Position numbers and translations under genes: made by a program. A model generated the notes under the pieces. That model saw only the letters and a list, made by a program, of their open reading frames with translations. It was not told where the DNA came from and made no database searches. Shown here in pieces: positions 18,494 through 28,248 of a stretch of DNA of 64,000 bases. Numbering within the stretch: position 1 is the first letter of the stretch; the number at the start of each line of letters is the position of its first letter. This DNA is from an uncultured archaeon (GTDB lineage Archaea; Thermoproteota; Nitrososphaeria; JACIWG01): NCBI GenBank assembly GCA_938034445.1, contig CALHLD010000024.1, positions 1-64,000 on the forward strand, in the 5' to 3' direction.

Positions 18494-20662
18494 TTATGGA
18501 GGAAAATATTTAAGTTGATCCTTTATCTTCTTAGCTATAATTGGACCAAGTTTTGGAATCTTTGCGAGATCATGTTCCTTTGCTTTCTTTAAATCGTCTA
18601 TCGTCCTATAACCATTAGAAAAAAGTATACGAGCTCTTACACGCCCAACACCTTCAAGCTTCGTAAGCTCTAGAAGCTCCTTTTTAACACCGTAGCGTAA
18701 ACGTTCCTCAAGCAAACTGGAGACAGTTTGAAGGCTTTTGATATTAAATAGGTTAGATAACTTTGTGAAGGCATGCACCAGCCATTGAGCTGACTCTACT
18801 TGACGATAAAGGTCTCCTGGCTCGATTGAGAACTTTTCATATATTTCGTTTTCCGTTTCTTCGTTTAACCAACTTTTTAACGAAAGAAAACTTCGGCCTA
18901 CTTCCTCGAAAGATTTGAAGTCTAGATTAGCAAATGTATTAAATATGGGCATTAAATTATTTTCTATAAATGGTCTAAATTCCAAGTAATCAGAATGTCT
19001 AAGATGAAATTTTGGTTGAAAATCTTCTGAAGAAACAGCTGATAAGAGTATTAGGTCTTCCTCATCCATTATATTTTTGCTCTTAATATTTTTATACCCT
19101 TCGAAAATTGTTTTATAATGGATTCCAGTCGAAGTAGAAATATAGAGAAACGAAATATTTTTACCGAATTCGGTAGAAATATATCGCCCACCCTCCTCTT
19201 CTATCAACTCATTTAATTTGAGATGCGAGATACATGATTTAATTTTTGATAAAACAAATTGAGGACGTCTCTGATAACCAAATAGAGTACGCAAAAAAAA
19301 GTTGTATAATTCCTTTTCAGTTAAGCCTGGAAATCTGACTATTGTTGCAAGAATATGATTTCTTAAGGTTTCAGTATTAATAAGTTTTGAGTATATTGGT
19401 TCAGGTGAACCTTTAACATAATGTTCAAAAAATGTTTCAGTATCACCTGACCTTAGAATAGCGATTGCATAGCCTACATTATCATATTTTGGTCTTCCAG
19501 CCCTTCCACAAAGCTGCTTATATTCAAGAACGCTTATATCTTCACTTTGACCCCATTCACTATGATATCGGACAAGGCTGTTTATTACTACAGTTCTTGC
19601 AGGAAGGTTGACGCCAGCCGCTAATGTTGGAGTTGCACATAATATCTTGATATAGCCTTCCTTAAATGAGTCTTCAATTAATGTTCTATGAGAATGTGGA
19701 AGGCCTGCATGATGGAATGCTGAACCTTTTAAAACACAGTTAGCCAGCCTCCGCCCTACCTCAGTTAACTCTTCTGAGACTATTATTTTCTCATAAATGT
19801 CTTTAAGTTTTTCCGCCTCCAAATTACTTAAAAACTTCGATGAAACAACCGTCGCCTTCTCCGCGAGCGAGACCGCATTTCTTCTATTGTCTGAAAAGAT
19901 TAATACTTGACCACCTTCATTTAACATTGTATATGCGACATCGATTGCTGGACCATGGTTACTTCTTAAAGTTTCGAACTTTTGACCATCATAGAAAAAT
20001 ATTTGGCCATTTTGATAAACACCTTCAATAAGCTTAACTGGACGCCATGGTATATTAACTGTTTCAGCACCAATCCAAGAAGCAATATCTCTGTAGTTTG
20101 AAACAGTTGCACTTAAAGCAATGATCTGGGGTCTTGTAGGATAAGAAAGAAAATATGACATTATCATTTCAATAACTGGTCCTCTATCCTCATCATTAAG
20201 TAAATGGATTTCGTCAAATATTACTAGTCCAATCCTTTCTATCCACTCAGGATCATGTCTAATCATTGAATCAAATTTTTCATTAGTTAATATGAGAACA
20301 TCTTTTTCTTTTAAGTAGTCATCTCTAACATCATAGTCTCCAGTTGAAATTGCAATAGATGGATTGGAGCCGTCTGTTTTTAATAAGGTTGAAAGTACCT
20401 TGAACTCATTATATTTTTCATTTGCTAAAGCCTTTAATGGTGTAAGGTATATTACCTTTTTATTTTCAAGCACAGCTTTTGCTGCACACATCAATGCAAC
20501 TAGAGTCTTACCGCTTGCTGTAGGAGTTGTTAAAAGAACATTTTTTCCATCCAAAACACCTTTTTTAATTGCCTCCTCTTGCGGAGGGTATAATGTATGA
20601 TAACCTAAATTCTTTAACAGGATTTTTACTTGCTCAGGTAATGGTAGAGTGTCAACATACAT
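18494..20662 (-). CDS. hel308: Hel308 family ATP-dependent DNA helicase
   Basis: Superfamily-2 motifs appear in order: Q-motif region LYPPQEEAI, Walker A TPTASGKT at 46-53, DEIH box, SAT motif, GxxFHHAGL, and motif VI QLCGRAGRP. C-terminal winged-helix and ratchet domains follow, ending in a helix-hairpin-helix (LEGVGRVRARILFSNGY and LAKIPKLGPIIAKKI). Hel308 unwinds lagging-strand and stalled-fork DNA. At 722 residues it is complete. It starts two bases after mcm stops, so the replication genes mcm and gins23 are probably co-transcribed with it. Confidence 0.95.
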   Translation of the reverse strand: MYVDTLPLPEQVKILLKNLGYHTLYPPQEEAIKKGVLDGKNVLLTTPTASGKTLVALMCAAKAVLENKKVIYLTPLKALANEKYNEFKVLSTLLKTDGSNPSIAISTGDYDVRDDYLKEKDVLILTNEKFDSMIRHDPEWIERIGLVIFDEIHLLNDEDRGPVIEMIMSYFLSYPTRPQIIALSATVSNYRDIASWIGAETVNIPWRPVKLIEGVYQNGQIFFYDGQKFETLRSNHGPAIDVAYTMLNEGGQVLIFSDNRRNAVSLAEKATVVSSKFLSNLEAEKLKDIYEKIIVSEELTEVGRRLANCVLKGSAFHHAGLPHSHRTLIEDSFKEGYIKILCATPTLAAGVNLPARTVVINSLVRYHSEWGQSEDISVLEYKQLCGRAGRPKYDNVGYAIAILRSGDTETFFEHYVKGSPEPIYSKLINTETLRNHILATIVRFPGLTEKELYNFFLRTLFGYQRRPQFVLSKIKSCISHLKLNELIEEEGGRYISTEFGKNISFLYISTSTGIHYKTIFEGYKNIKSKNIMDEEDLILLSAVSSEDFQPKFHLRHSDYLEFRPFIENNLMPIFNTFANLDFKSFEEVGRSFLSLKSWLNEETENEIYEKFSIEPGDLYRQVESAQWLVHAFTKLSNLFNIKSLQTVSSLLEERLRYGVKKELLELTKLEGVGRVRARILFSNGYRTIDDLKKAKEHDLAKIPKLGPIIAKKIKDQLKYFPP

Positions 20663-20664
20663 AA

Positions 20665-22707
20665 CTATACCCTTTTATAGTATCCAGGCTTCACCATGTA
20701 GAAAACTCCTTTGCTTTCTAGCTGTGAAAAGTACATTTTGGCTTCAACTTCATTAAATTTTCCAGTTGCAACAATGGCTTTTATTAGTGTATTTAATTCT
20801 ACAGGTTCATTTGATGGGCCAGCCAATTCCTTATATTTTTGGAAAACAATCTCTAGCTTATTTCTCTCGCTTACAGGCATCCCAGTTATTGTGCCCATAT
20901 CTATTTTTCCAGTCTTCTTGTCTACTGCTACAGTGTAAAGCATATTCTTTGTCAAGGTGATAGCTTCAGCCGCGTCCTCTTCAGTAACCTTATCTTTAAG
21001 TAAGAGTCTAGCTCTCGCCATTGCTAAACGTATCAGTGATTCTAGCTGTCTAGGTGTAACAGGAATACCCTGAGTATCAGATTGTGACCTCATTTCAAGA
21101 TAAAAGTCTATCAACATTTTTTCAGCTTCAGGTGTTATTGAAGGATTTAGATTTTTACAGTATACAAGATATTTTCTTAGAAAATCGATGTCAAGTGGAG
21201 GCTTTTGCACAAAAGTACGTGAGCGCCTAAGAGCCATTATATGTGATGCAACTTGCTCGTCCACAGACCTTTCCGGAACATCTCTTATTACAAAGATTAA
21301 GTCAAATCTTGTTAATAAAGGTGAAGGGAGGTTAATGTTTTCAGCCAAATTTTTGTATGGATCATATTTTCCAAGCAAAGGATTAGCAGCAGACAATATT
21401 GAAGTTCGCGCATTCAAGGTAACCACAATCCCTCCTTTTGCAACTGATACTGTCTGTTGCTCCATCGCTTCATGGAGAGCCTGTCGGTCTGTACTGCTCA
21501 TTTTATCAAATTCGTCTATTGCACATACACCTTGATCAGCCAAAACCACAGCACCTGCTTCAAGCATTAGCATACCACTTTTTTCCCTGACGACGGCTGC
21601 AGTCAAGCCAGCTGCAGTAGTACCTTTACCAGAAGTATAGAGACCCCTCGGTGCTAAACGGGCAGCATATTTTAGAAGCTCACTTTTCGCTGTTCCTGGG
21701 TCGCCAACGATAAGTATGTTTATGTCACCTCTTAAAGTAGTTCCATCAGGTAATGGAATTTGTGGAGCACCAACAATTAGAAGCAAAATAGCCTCCTTTA
21801 AAAGATCATGACCATATATGGATGGAGCGAAAGAGCTAATTAGAGTCTTCATCCAATCAGGACGTTTAGCCAGCTCTCTAAATTTTATCTCATCAGCCTT
21901 TTCAATTACTATATCTTGAGGACTCTTCCCAAGAACTTCAACATAATTTCCTTCTAAGAAGGCGTTAAATGTACGGGAACGACCACCTCTTGTACCATAT
22001 TCTTCTTCAGCTCTAAGAATACCTGTAACAGTTACTCTGTCCCCAGGCCTAGCTACATCAACTATATCCCCATACAATTTTATTTCTAACTGTCTCGGAA
22101 GTTGTCCCGGAGGAAGTTCTTCTGGCAATTCTTGAATCCTTAAAAGCTGAAAATTTACGTAAATACTTTTTAGTTCATCAAGCTTAAAAAGGTCTCTCTC
22201 ATCACATTCTCTACATTTCAAAGGTTTTTTTAAAGAGCGTTCTTTCTGTGGCACTGACGTGACATGATTGTTTGGACAAACCCATGCAGCTTCGATTATG
22301 TAGGGTTTTATTTCTGAAACTCTTACAACTATGCCTGTTACAGCAACCAAGTTACCTAAAAGGTTTACATCCAATTTTCTTAATGGATACTTTTCTGGAA
22401 GATTTCTTATTCTAACTATGAAAAACTTTTCAACCTTCTTAGCGTATTCAGGGTCCTCCTCTTTTAAAAAATCTAATGCAGCTTTAGAAAAGATTTCCAA
22501 ATATCGTGGATCCTTTGTTGCTATAGCTGCAAGATCACTATTATAGCGTGAAAGGTCAGAATAGTCTATGATAAGCGAGTTTCCACCTTTTTGAATTATA
22601 TTATTTAATTGAACTCTATATTTTGGCTGTTTATAGTCGTCTAACCAGCCCTTAATAAAATCTAAGAATAGATCCTTAATCTTTGAATCAGACACTGATT
22701 CTAACAA
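20665..22707 (-). CDS. mcm: replicative helicase MCM
   Basis: The N-terminal domain carries a zinc-binding set (AAWVCPNNHV ... CRECDERD; the second ligand is His-like rather than a plain CxxC), followed by an AAA+ core with Walker A GDPGTAKSELL, Walker B/MCM box GVCAIDEFDKM and arginine finger SPLLTRFDLIFV, and a C-terminal winged helix. MCM is the 3'-5' replicative helicase. Length 680 is typical. The start is TTG, immediately after the gins23 stop. I see no intein. Confidence 0.96.
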   Translation of the reverse strand: MLESVSDSKIKDLFLDFIKGWLDDYKQPKYRVQLNNIIQKGGNSLIIDYSDLSRYNSDLAAIATKDPRYLEIFSKAALDFLKEEDPEYAKKVEKFFIVRIRNLPEKYPLRKLDVNLLGNLVAVTGIVVRVSEIKPYIIEAAWVCPNNHVTSVPQKERSLKKPLKCRECDERDLFKLDELKSIYVNFQLLRIQELPEELPPGQLPRQLEIKLYGDIVDVARPGDRVTVTGILRAEEEYGTRGGRSRTFNAFLEGNYVEVLGKSPQDIVIEKADEIKFRELAKRPDWMKTLISSFAPSIYGHDLLKEAILLLIVGAPQIPLPDGTTLRGDINILIVGDPGTAKSELLKYAARLAPRGLYTSGKGTTAAGLTAAVVREKSGMLMLEAGAVVLADQGVCAIDEFDKMSSTDRQALHEAMEQQTVSVAKGGIVVTLNARTSILSAANPLLGKYDPYKNLAENINLPSPLLTRFDLIFVIRDVPERSVDEQVASHIMALRRSRTFVQKPPLDIDFLRKYLVYCKNLNPSITPEAEKMLIDFYLEMRSQSDTQGIPVTPRQLESLIRLAMARARLLLKDKVTEEDAAEAITLTKNMLYTVAVDKKTGKIDMGTITGMPVSERNKLEIVFQKYKELAGPSNEPVELNTLIKAIVATGKFNEVEAKMYFSQLESKGVFYMVKPGYYKRV

Positions 22708-23265
22708 TTATTTTTCAACCTCCAATATTTTTGAAACAAATTCTCTAACATTTTTTTGCAACATTTTCAAAAGAGTTTGTTCCTCAAGGGTTAATTTTGG
22801 AAGTACGTCACTTACATCTGAGTAGGGACGAGCATAATGTAATAGTTTTCTTATCCTAATACTAATTAGGTCTTGGACATCATTATAAATTTTCAAATAT
22901 TCACTTCTCGCCATTATATCTGTTGCTGGAATAGAGCGCTTTTTATCTAAAAAGTCAAGAAGTTCAAGATAAAAGTTTTCTGAAAGCTGAGAAAGATTTA
23001 ATGAATCTTTTAAAAGTTTTTCTTTAGCAACACTTTTATAAAATTCTTCTTCAAAGCCTTCACTTTGAATTTCCACAAAACCATTTTTTTCAAGAACTTT
23101 CGCGGCCCAAAGTGGTACTGACATTATGGAGCCCTCTAAAATAGTGTCTGCATGTAGATCACCAAACCTTAAGTTTTGAACCGAAGATTTAAACTGTACC
23201 TTAACAGGAGAAAGTTTATACCCTAACCTCCTTATTTCAATTACTTCTTCAATTGTAGTATACAA
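22708..23265 (-). CDS. GINS complex subunit, Gins23 type
   Basis: The small beta-rich B domain appears first (VKVQFKSSVQNLRF to LWAAKVLEKNGFVEI, residues about 18-62), followed by an all-helical A domain, the B-A order of Psf2/Psf3 and archaeal Gins23. The gene sits directly upstream of mcm with no gap, the arrangement known from crenarchaea. GINS binds MCM and Cdc45/GAN to form the replisome helicase complex. The start is TTG 23265. The sequence is divergent, so the assignment leans on domain order and context. Confidence 0.8.
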   Translation of the reverse strand: MYTTIEEVIEIRRLGYKLSPVKVQFKSSVQNLRFGDLHADTILEGSIMSVPLWAAKVLEKNGFVEIQSEGFEEEFYKSVAKEKLLKDSLNLSQLSENFYLELLDFLDKKRSIPATDIMARSEYLKIYNDVQDLISIRIRKLLHYARPYSDVSDVLPKLTLEEQTLLKMLQKNVREFVSKILEVEK

Positions 23266-23419
23266 GGCTTACAGCCACCTATAAACAATATGTCAGCGGT
23301 TAAAAACTTTAATTGATATACTTACAATTTATATTCTATTTCCTAAACGTTTTTCTCAATTAGGCCAGCCAATTTATTTATGCTTATATTTATTGGATTT
23401 GATTGGTAGAGTGTCAAAT

Positions 23420-24385
23420 ATGAGCATGGAAGAATTAATGTGGGTTGAAAAGTACAGACCTAAAGAGCTAGAGGAAGTGGTAAACCAACGTGAAGTTATA
23501 GAGAGGATAAAGTTACTTATACAAAGGCCTCATGAGATGCCCCATTTACTTTTTGCTGGCCCCCCAGGAACAGGGAAGACAACAGTCGCATTAATAATTG
23601 CAAGAAAACTCCTTGGAGAAGGCTGGAGAAATTATACACTTGAACTAAACGCTTCAGATGAGAGAGGAATAAAGACTGTGAGGGAAAGAGTAAAGACCTT
23701 CGCAGGATACGTGGACAGGAGTGTAGGTATACCGTTTAGGCTTATTATCTTAGATGAGGCGGATGAAATGACACATGACGCGCAGACTGCTTTAAGAAGG
23801 ATAATGGAAGAAAGCTCAAAATATACAAGATTTATTCTAATATGTAACTATTCTTCACAGATAATCGAACCAATACAGAGTAGGTGTGCAATTTTTAGAT
23901 TCCAAAATCTAAGCAGAGAAGATGTAATTGAACATATTAAAAAGATATGTAAAAATGAAAAAGTTGAATTCGAAGAAGAAGCACTTGAACTTTTGTATGA
24001 AATAACAGGTGGAGATTTAAGGCATACTATAAACCTTTTACAGGCTTCGGTAAGTGGGGGAAGACTTACAAAGGAAAGTGTAATAAAGCAGGCAGGCTTA
24101 ATGGGTGAAGCAAAAGTTAGGGAAATGGTAAACTATGCATTAAACGGTAATTTTAACGAAGCCAGAAAGATTTTAGTTGAAATGTTAAATATTAATGGTG
24201 TTTCAGAAAATGAGATACTAAGAATCTTGGGTACAATATTGTTGAACGATGAAAGAGTTGACCATGGTAAAGCTGCAAAAATTCTAGCGGAATATGATTA
24301 TAGGTTAGTACAGGGTGCGAATCCAGAGATACAGTTAACAGCACTTTTATCTGAAATCGGAGAGTTAAAAAGTGAGAAAAATTGA
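23420..24385 (+). CDS. rfcS: replication factor C small subunit (clamp loader)
   Basis: AAA+ ATPase with Walker A GPPGTGKT at 47-54, Walker B LIILDEADEM, sensor 1 and the SRC motif (IQSRCAIFRF), all intact, followed by the RFC collar. It loads PCNA with RFC-L (43532-44731). I chose ATG 23420 (MSMEELMWVEKYRP); earlier TTG/GTG codons from 23393 are possible. It is divergent from gins23, with the shared promoter region at 23266-23419. It overlaps hisS by four bases. No intein. Confidence 0.96.
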   Translation: MSMEELMWVEKYRPKELEEVVNQREVIERIKLLIQRPHEMPHLLFAGPPGTGKTTVALIIARKLLGEGWRNYTLELNASDERGIKTVRERVKTFAGYVDRSVGIPFRLIILDEADEMTHDAQTALRRIMEESSKYTRFILICNYSSQIIEPIQSRCAIFRFQNLSREDVIEHIKKICKNEKVEFEEEALELLYEITGGDLRHTINLLQASVSGGRLTKESVIKQAGLMGEAKVREMVNYALNGNFNEARKILVEMLNINGVSENEILRILGTILLNDERVDHGKAAKILAEYDYRLVQGANPEIQLTALLSEIGELKSEKN

Positions 24386-25662
24386 GGCTTGAAGTCCCAA
24401 GGGGATTACGTGATATAGAACCTGAGGAATTTGATAAAATAGAATGGTTAAGAGAAAAATTTATGGAGACACTCGACCTTTTCGGATTTAAGAAGATGGA
24501 ACCTTCTACCATAGAGCTATTGGATATACTTGAGGCAAAAAGTGGACCTTCTATAATTGATGAAATATATTTTTTAAGAGATAAGGCTGGGAGAGAGCTT
24601 GGGCTAAGATTCGATTTAACTGTTGGAATAAGTAGGTATGTATGTAGTAGAAGAGATTTAGAGTACCCTGTAAAGGTTGGAGCCTTTTCAAGTGTTTGGC
24701 GATATGATGAACCACAACGTGGCAGATATAGGTGGTTTTATCAATGGGATGCAGAAATATACGGAAAACCATGTGTAGAATCTGATTCAGAAATAATAGA
24801 ATTGGCAAAAGTGTACTTTGAAAAAATCGGATTAGAGAATATTCAAGTTGAATTAAATGATAGGAAGGTTGTAGAAGAATATATTGTAAACGTTACAGGC
24901 GTTAAAGAAGAGAAAGCAGTAAATGAACTGCTAAGACTTCTAGATAAGACAACTAAAAAGAGTGAGGAAGAAATATTTTCAGAATACATTTCAAAGGGTT
25001 TCGAGAAAAAAGTTATAGAAGATGTACTAGAATTAGCAAAAATATCTGAAAAAACAGAAAATGTTTTATATGAAATGGAAAAAAAAGGTTTAAAGAAGAT
25101 TGAGGACTTAAAAAAAGTTGTTGAAGAACTTGAAATTAGAGGAATAAAAGATTTCCGTATAAATTTAGGCATAGTAAGGGGAATAGACTATTACAGTGGA
25201 ATTGTTTACGAATTTTATGATCCAGCATTACCAAGGCTAGCAGTAGCCGGTGGCGGTAGATATGATAAGCTCATGCAAGTTTTTGGTAGAAAAGACCTTT
25301 CAGCAACTGGAGCGGCAGGTGGCATAGAAAGGATACTTATGGTACTAGAAGAAAGGGGAAAGATTAAGATAAACAAAAAAAGAAAAATTTTTGTCGCCTT
25401 TGTTACATCAGAATTAAAAAAGAAGGCACAAAAAATCGTTACAGAACTTAGAAAAACAGGTTACCCAGCAGAAATGGACATATATGCAAGGGACTTGAGA
25501 AAACAACTAGCTTACGCATCTAAATATAGTAACTATGCAATAATTTTGGCTCCAAAAGAAGATCTAGAAAATAAGTGCATAATAAAAAATTTAGAAACAG
25601 GAAACGAGGAAAAGGTGGAATATACTAAAATTTTTGAAAAACTTGGAACAGTAATAGATTAA
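24382..25662 (+). CDS. hisS: histidyl-tRNA synthetase
   Basis: Class II synthetase: motif 2 VWRYDEPQRGRYRWFYQWDAEIYG, the HisRS-specific region LGIVRGIDYYSGIVYEFYD and motif 3 GGRYDKLMQVFGRKDL..AAGGIERILMVL are present, with an anticodon-binding domain at the C terminus. Length 426 is standard. It starts at TTG overlapping the rfcS stop codon (TTGA), so translation is probably coupled. It is the last gene before the 25.7-30 kb island. Confidence 0.95.
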   Translation: MRLEVPRGLRDIEPEEFDKIEWLREKFMETLDLFGFKKMEPSTIELLDILEAKSGPSIIDEIYFLRDKAGRELGLRFDLTVGISRYVCSRRDLEYPVKVGAFSSVWRYDEPQRGRYRWFYQWDAEIYGKPCVESDSEIIELAKVYFEKIGLENIQVELNDRKVVEEYIVNVTGVKEEKAVNELLRLLDKTTKKSEEEIFSEYISKGFEKKVIEDVLELAKISEKTENVLYEMEKKGLKKIEDLKKVVEELEIRGIKDFRINLGIVRGIDYYSGIVYEFYDPALPRLAVAGGGRYDKLMQVFGRKDLSATGAAGGIERILMVLEERGKIKINKKRKIFVAFVTSELKKKAQKIVTELRKTGYPAEMDIYARDLRKQLAYASKYSNYAIILAPKEDLENKCIIKNLETGNEEKVEYTKIFEKLGTVID

Positions 25663-25676
25663 AAAATTTGATAACA

Positions 25677-25688
25677 TTTGGTAGCCCG
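25677..25688. repeat. left 12-bp direct repeat (putative att)
   Basis: TTTGGTAGCCCG, identical to 30016-30027 inside the 3' end of tRNA-Gln and in the same orientation. It is continued by a degenerate copy of the tRNA T arm. Presumed attachment-site duplication. Confidence 0.5.
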
Positions 25689-25754
25689 TCTTGCGGGATT
25701 TAAACTCACGTCATGAAAATAATGAGATATGTCTAGCCCAATCCGACAAATTAT
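25682..25754 (-). pseudogene. tRNA-Gln-like relic
   Basis: On the minus strand it ends GACGGGCUACCA. The T-arm block matches tRNA-Gln at 14 of 18 positions after a 3-base offset, but T-loop C56 is U and the T stem has a mismatch. A D-arm-like hairpin (GUC/GAC) precedes it. The 5' acceptor strand no longer pairs with the 3' strand, so it cannot be a working tRNA. Best read as the decayed second copy of an att site. Confidence 0.5.
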
Positions 25755-25768
25755 TGCTGAAGAACATG

Positions 25769-25776
25769 TTATAAAA
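25769..25776 (+). promoter_or_regulatory. TATA box candidate for the ncRNA at 25797
   Basis: TTATAAAA, about 25 bases upstream of the start of a strongly structured, non-coding block. The word TATAAAAAGTTAG here recurs near 25957-25970, after the structure, so one copy may drive a different transcript. Confidence 0.35.
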
Positions 25777-25796
25777 AGTTAGGTTCACGACGGCGT

Positions 25797-25930
25797 CCCA
25801 CTATTCGGCCTGGTTAAATCTGAGGTATATAAAAACGGCAGGACAAGTCATGAGTGTGGATCTAACGTCCTGTGGCGTTAAAAAATTACCTGAAGGCCGA
25901 ATTTTAAACTTGAAAGAGTTTAAAATTTCA
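25797..25930 (+). ncRNA. candidate structured non-coding RNA
   Basis: A perfect 9-bp outer helix joins ATTCGGCCT (25803-25811) to AGGCCGAAT (25894-25902). Inside it AACG-x-CAGGAC (25834-25844) pairs with GTCCTG...CGTT (25867-25879). A second perfect hairpin follows, ATTTTAAACT (25901-25910) with AGTTTAAAAT (25917-25926), and then T-runs, which could terminate transcription. No open reading frame fits. I do not recognise RNase P, SRP or a known riboswitch here. The strand is chosen from the TATA box and T-runs. Confidence 0.4.
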
Positions 25931-26316
25931 CCCTTTTTCTATTACCCTAATTTTTTTATAAAAAGTTAGTTTTTATTCTTTAACATCATTGAGACGGATC
26001 TCTTTCAGCTTTTTAGCCTCATAAAGTGAACTCTATTTTATCTTTGCTATTTATCTTGCTCCTGTCCAATATTTCTTCGCACGCAAGTTTGGGCTAAAAA
26101 TTTCATTTCATGACCTTCACAGAAATAGGGCTGTGTGATATCAAGATAAAATCTGCTTTTCTTCTGCAACAAGAGCTCTGACCATATTATTTGATTGCAG
26201 AATGGAAATAAAACCTAAAAGAGACATCAAACTTCACTCAGATTATAATTAACTCTAGGACATTACAATTCGAGTGAAACATGTGTCTTTAAATTCTTTA
26301 CAGTTAAATATGTAAC

Positions 26317-26455
26317 ATGAGAGAAGTTTTTGACATGCACAATAATGTTGAACGCTTAGAGAAGTTAAAAGCCAATTTAGAAAGATCAAGATTCTGAAAA
26401 GTTAATTTTAAGTTCTCTAAGTCTTTTAAACTTTTTTCCGAATAATTTCTGAAGG
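26317..26455 (+). pseudogene. integrase-like N-terminal relic
   Basis: An ATG-led reading frame gives DMHNNVERLEKLKANLERSR then a stop, and the next frame continues SEKLILSSLSLLNFF. Together they resemble the N-terminal DNA-binding region of archaeal tyrosine recombinases (pattern NxxRxxxxxxxLxxSxxSExNKELILxF), broken by a frameshift and a small deletion. No catalytic domain is left. The resemblance is short, so I am not certain. Bases 25931-26316 hold no gene I can support beyond a 50-codon open stretch on the minus strand without a good start. Confidence 0.35.
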
Positions 26456-26628
26456 GTGCCAGAACTCCAGGGAGAACAGCACCAACTTCGATTGCACACT
26501 TTTCCACCTGATTCTTACAGGCATTAGTTATTCCTAAATTGGAACAAAAACTGATAACAGATAACCACTGAACACTGTAACAGTATCATAAATAGCCAAT
26601 TCTGCAACTTGTATGTTGAGTGAATCAA

Positions 26629-27459
26629 TTACTTTAATTTCTTTGCCCTTTTATCTAATGGACATGAGACTAGGCATCCCGCGCCACATACACATGTAGC
26701 TGGAGTTGCTTCTGTTAGCATGAATACAGTCTTCTGAAGAAAATCAGCGACATTCTTGTCTCCACGGTCCATTGCCGTCTTTAGAGTTCGGCCTTCAACT
26801 GCATTGGTTAGCCAACATTTTATAGGGTCAAACACTGGGTTGCCTGGTTTCCCTTCCTTAGAGATCGCTCCAGCCGGGCATGCCTCAACACATTTATTAC
26901 AATCATCACAGATTTCGTATTCAAGCATCGGATCTGGTTCTATTTCCAGTGTTGTTACAACTCCTCCCAAAATAACGTTAGGACCAAAATTCTCTACAAC
27001 GAGGTTTCCACTCTTTCCAATAGTGCCGATGCCTGCTAAATATCCTGCTCTGTTTAAGGCCACTCCTCCTGCTTTATAGAACTCATACACAGGATATGGT
27101 GTCCCTCCTAAAGCTTCTGAAAAAGTTTTAAATGTGTCCTTTGGTATTGATAGCCCTCCTATTGGGCTAGCCTTAAATCCTTGCTCCTCAATCCATAAGG
27201 CTAATTCGGTCGCTATTTCATCCACTTTTGTTCCCATAAGGTGCCCATGCTCTCTAGCCCAAAGGTGGCCTGGTATAGTTTCAACCATTCCCCTTGGTAT
27301 TGGCACGCCGATTACTATCACAGTTTTGGCGCCTGGAACTACAGATTCTGGTCGAACGGTTTCTGGAGCGCCCTTCCATCTATCTACAGAAGCTATTCCG
27401 ACGAATCTAGCACCCAACTCCTGAGCTTTTCTCTTAACACTTGCTTTATCAATCCTCAT
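26629..27459 (-). CDS. 4Fe-4S protein related to epoxyqueuosine reductase (QueG-like fold)
   Basis: The 276-residue protein has an N-terminal QueG/reductive-dehalogenase-like region (LGARFVGIASVDRW, GAKTVIVIGVPIPRGM, and AGYLAGIGTIGKSGNLVVENFGP), then two iron-sulfur clusters: CDDCNKCVEACP near 195 and a final set CVCGAGCLVSCP near 255. Such proteins are corrinoid- or Fe-S-dependent oxidoreductases of mostly unknown substrate. Its codons are visibly richer in G+C than its neighbours and it sits alone in the island, which suggests acquisition. Not a true QueG, as the length and C terminus differ. Confidence 0.8.
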   Translation of the reverse strand: MRIDKASVKRKAQELGARFVGIASVDRWKGAPETVRPESVVPGAKTVIVIGVPIPRGMVETIPGHLWAREHGHLMGTKVDEIATELALWIEEQGFKASPIGGLSIPKDTFKTFSEALGGTPYPVYEFYKAGGVALNRAGYLAGIGTIGKSGNLVVENFGPNVILGGVVTTLEIEPDPMLEYEICDDCNKCVEACPAGAISKEGKPGNPVFDPIKCWLTNAVEGRTLKTAMDRGDKNVADFLQKTVFMLTEATPATCVCGAGCLVSCPLDKRAKKLK

Positions 27460-28248
27460 TATAGTTCATCATCACTAATATAGTTATGAACATTTATATC
27501 TTTTTCGCTTATCAAAAACGAAAAGAGACCTAAACATCTGAACCTTTCATTTCACTAAACTAACAAATCATTTTAATACATTTGGAGTTAGGTTCCGCAA
27601 AGTTTTCAGGAGACTTAAAGATTTCAGGTATCGTAGCAGTTCCCTTAGATCTGAACCTGGAATGTGTAAAAATCTTCTGGAAACAGGTATTCTGCTATAG
27701 AAATGCTTCGGGAAAAATGACCACCATATTTTTCTCCCTTGAAATCGTATTCTATATGCTGTCAACTTTCTAACTTATCCTCCTTATGCCAGTAGATAAT
27801 TTCTGCTCCATTTTAAGGTTCTCATGTTGTTCTATAATATTCACAGTTTCTACATCATTAAGGAACTCTCTGATTAGAGAAGACAAGAATATAGTACTAA
27901 TCAATAAAACTGCTATTCCTGCAACTGTAATGGCCGTTAAAACCTTAACTCTCCATTTTTCCACACCAACTATTAGAATACCGTACAACATTAATTTTTA
28001 CGCACATTTAGAATTATTTAAGATTTCCTAATCAGTATCAAATATGTAGTCTACATATTCACTTAGTGATGATTAATGAAAATTGATGAGGATTCTATGA
28101 ACTTTTATCTAATGCGGTTTTTGCTTTTCCTAAAACTTCGTTAACCCCCTGATGGAAAAGTAGTTTTCTCCGAATTTTTGCAGCTATACTAAAGTCCATG
28201 AAATGCTTTTCTTTGGAAATCTACTCTTAATACTCCCTTTATAGAGGA
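27460..28248. other. gene-poor stretch with small minus-strand ORFs
   Basis: No well-supported gene. A minus-strand ORF at 27770-27991 encodes 73 residues with one clear membrane helix (about residues 16-38, LTAITVAGIAVLLISTIFL); downstream of it, out of frame, 27568-27765 is open but unlike any family I know, suggesting one broken gene. A second minus-strand ORF, 28095-28199, encodes a 34-residue basic peptide ending KAKTALDKSS and looks like the tail of a lost gene. I read the region as decayed. Confidence 0.4.

Noticed and set aside
20665-24385. Inteins in mcm or rfcS
   Set aside because: Both reading frames are of normal length with uninterrupted Walker motifs; no splice-junction Cys/Ser and HN pairs seen.
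26304-26507. Minus-strand ORF of 67 codons in the island
   Set aside because: It is the antisense of the better-looking integrase-like relic, has no family look and no ribosome-binding site.
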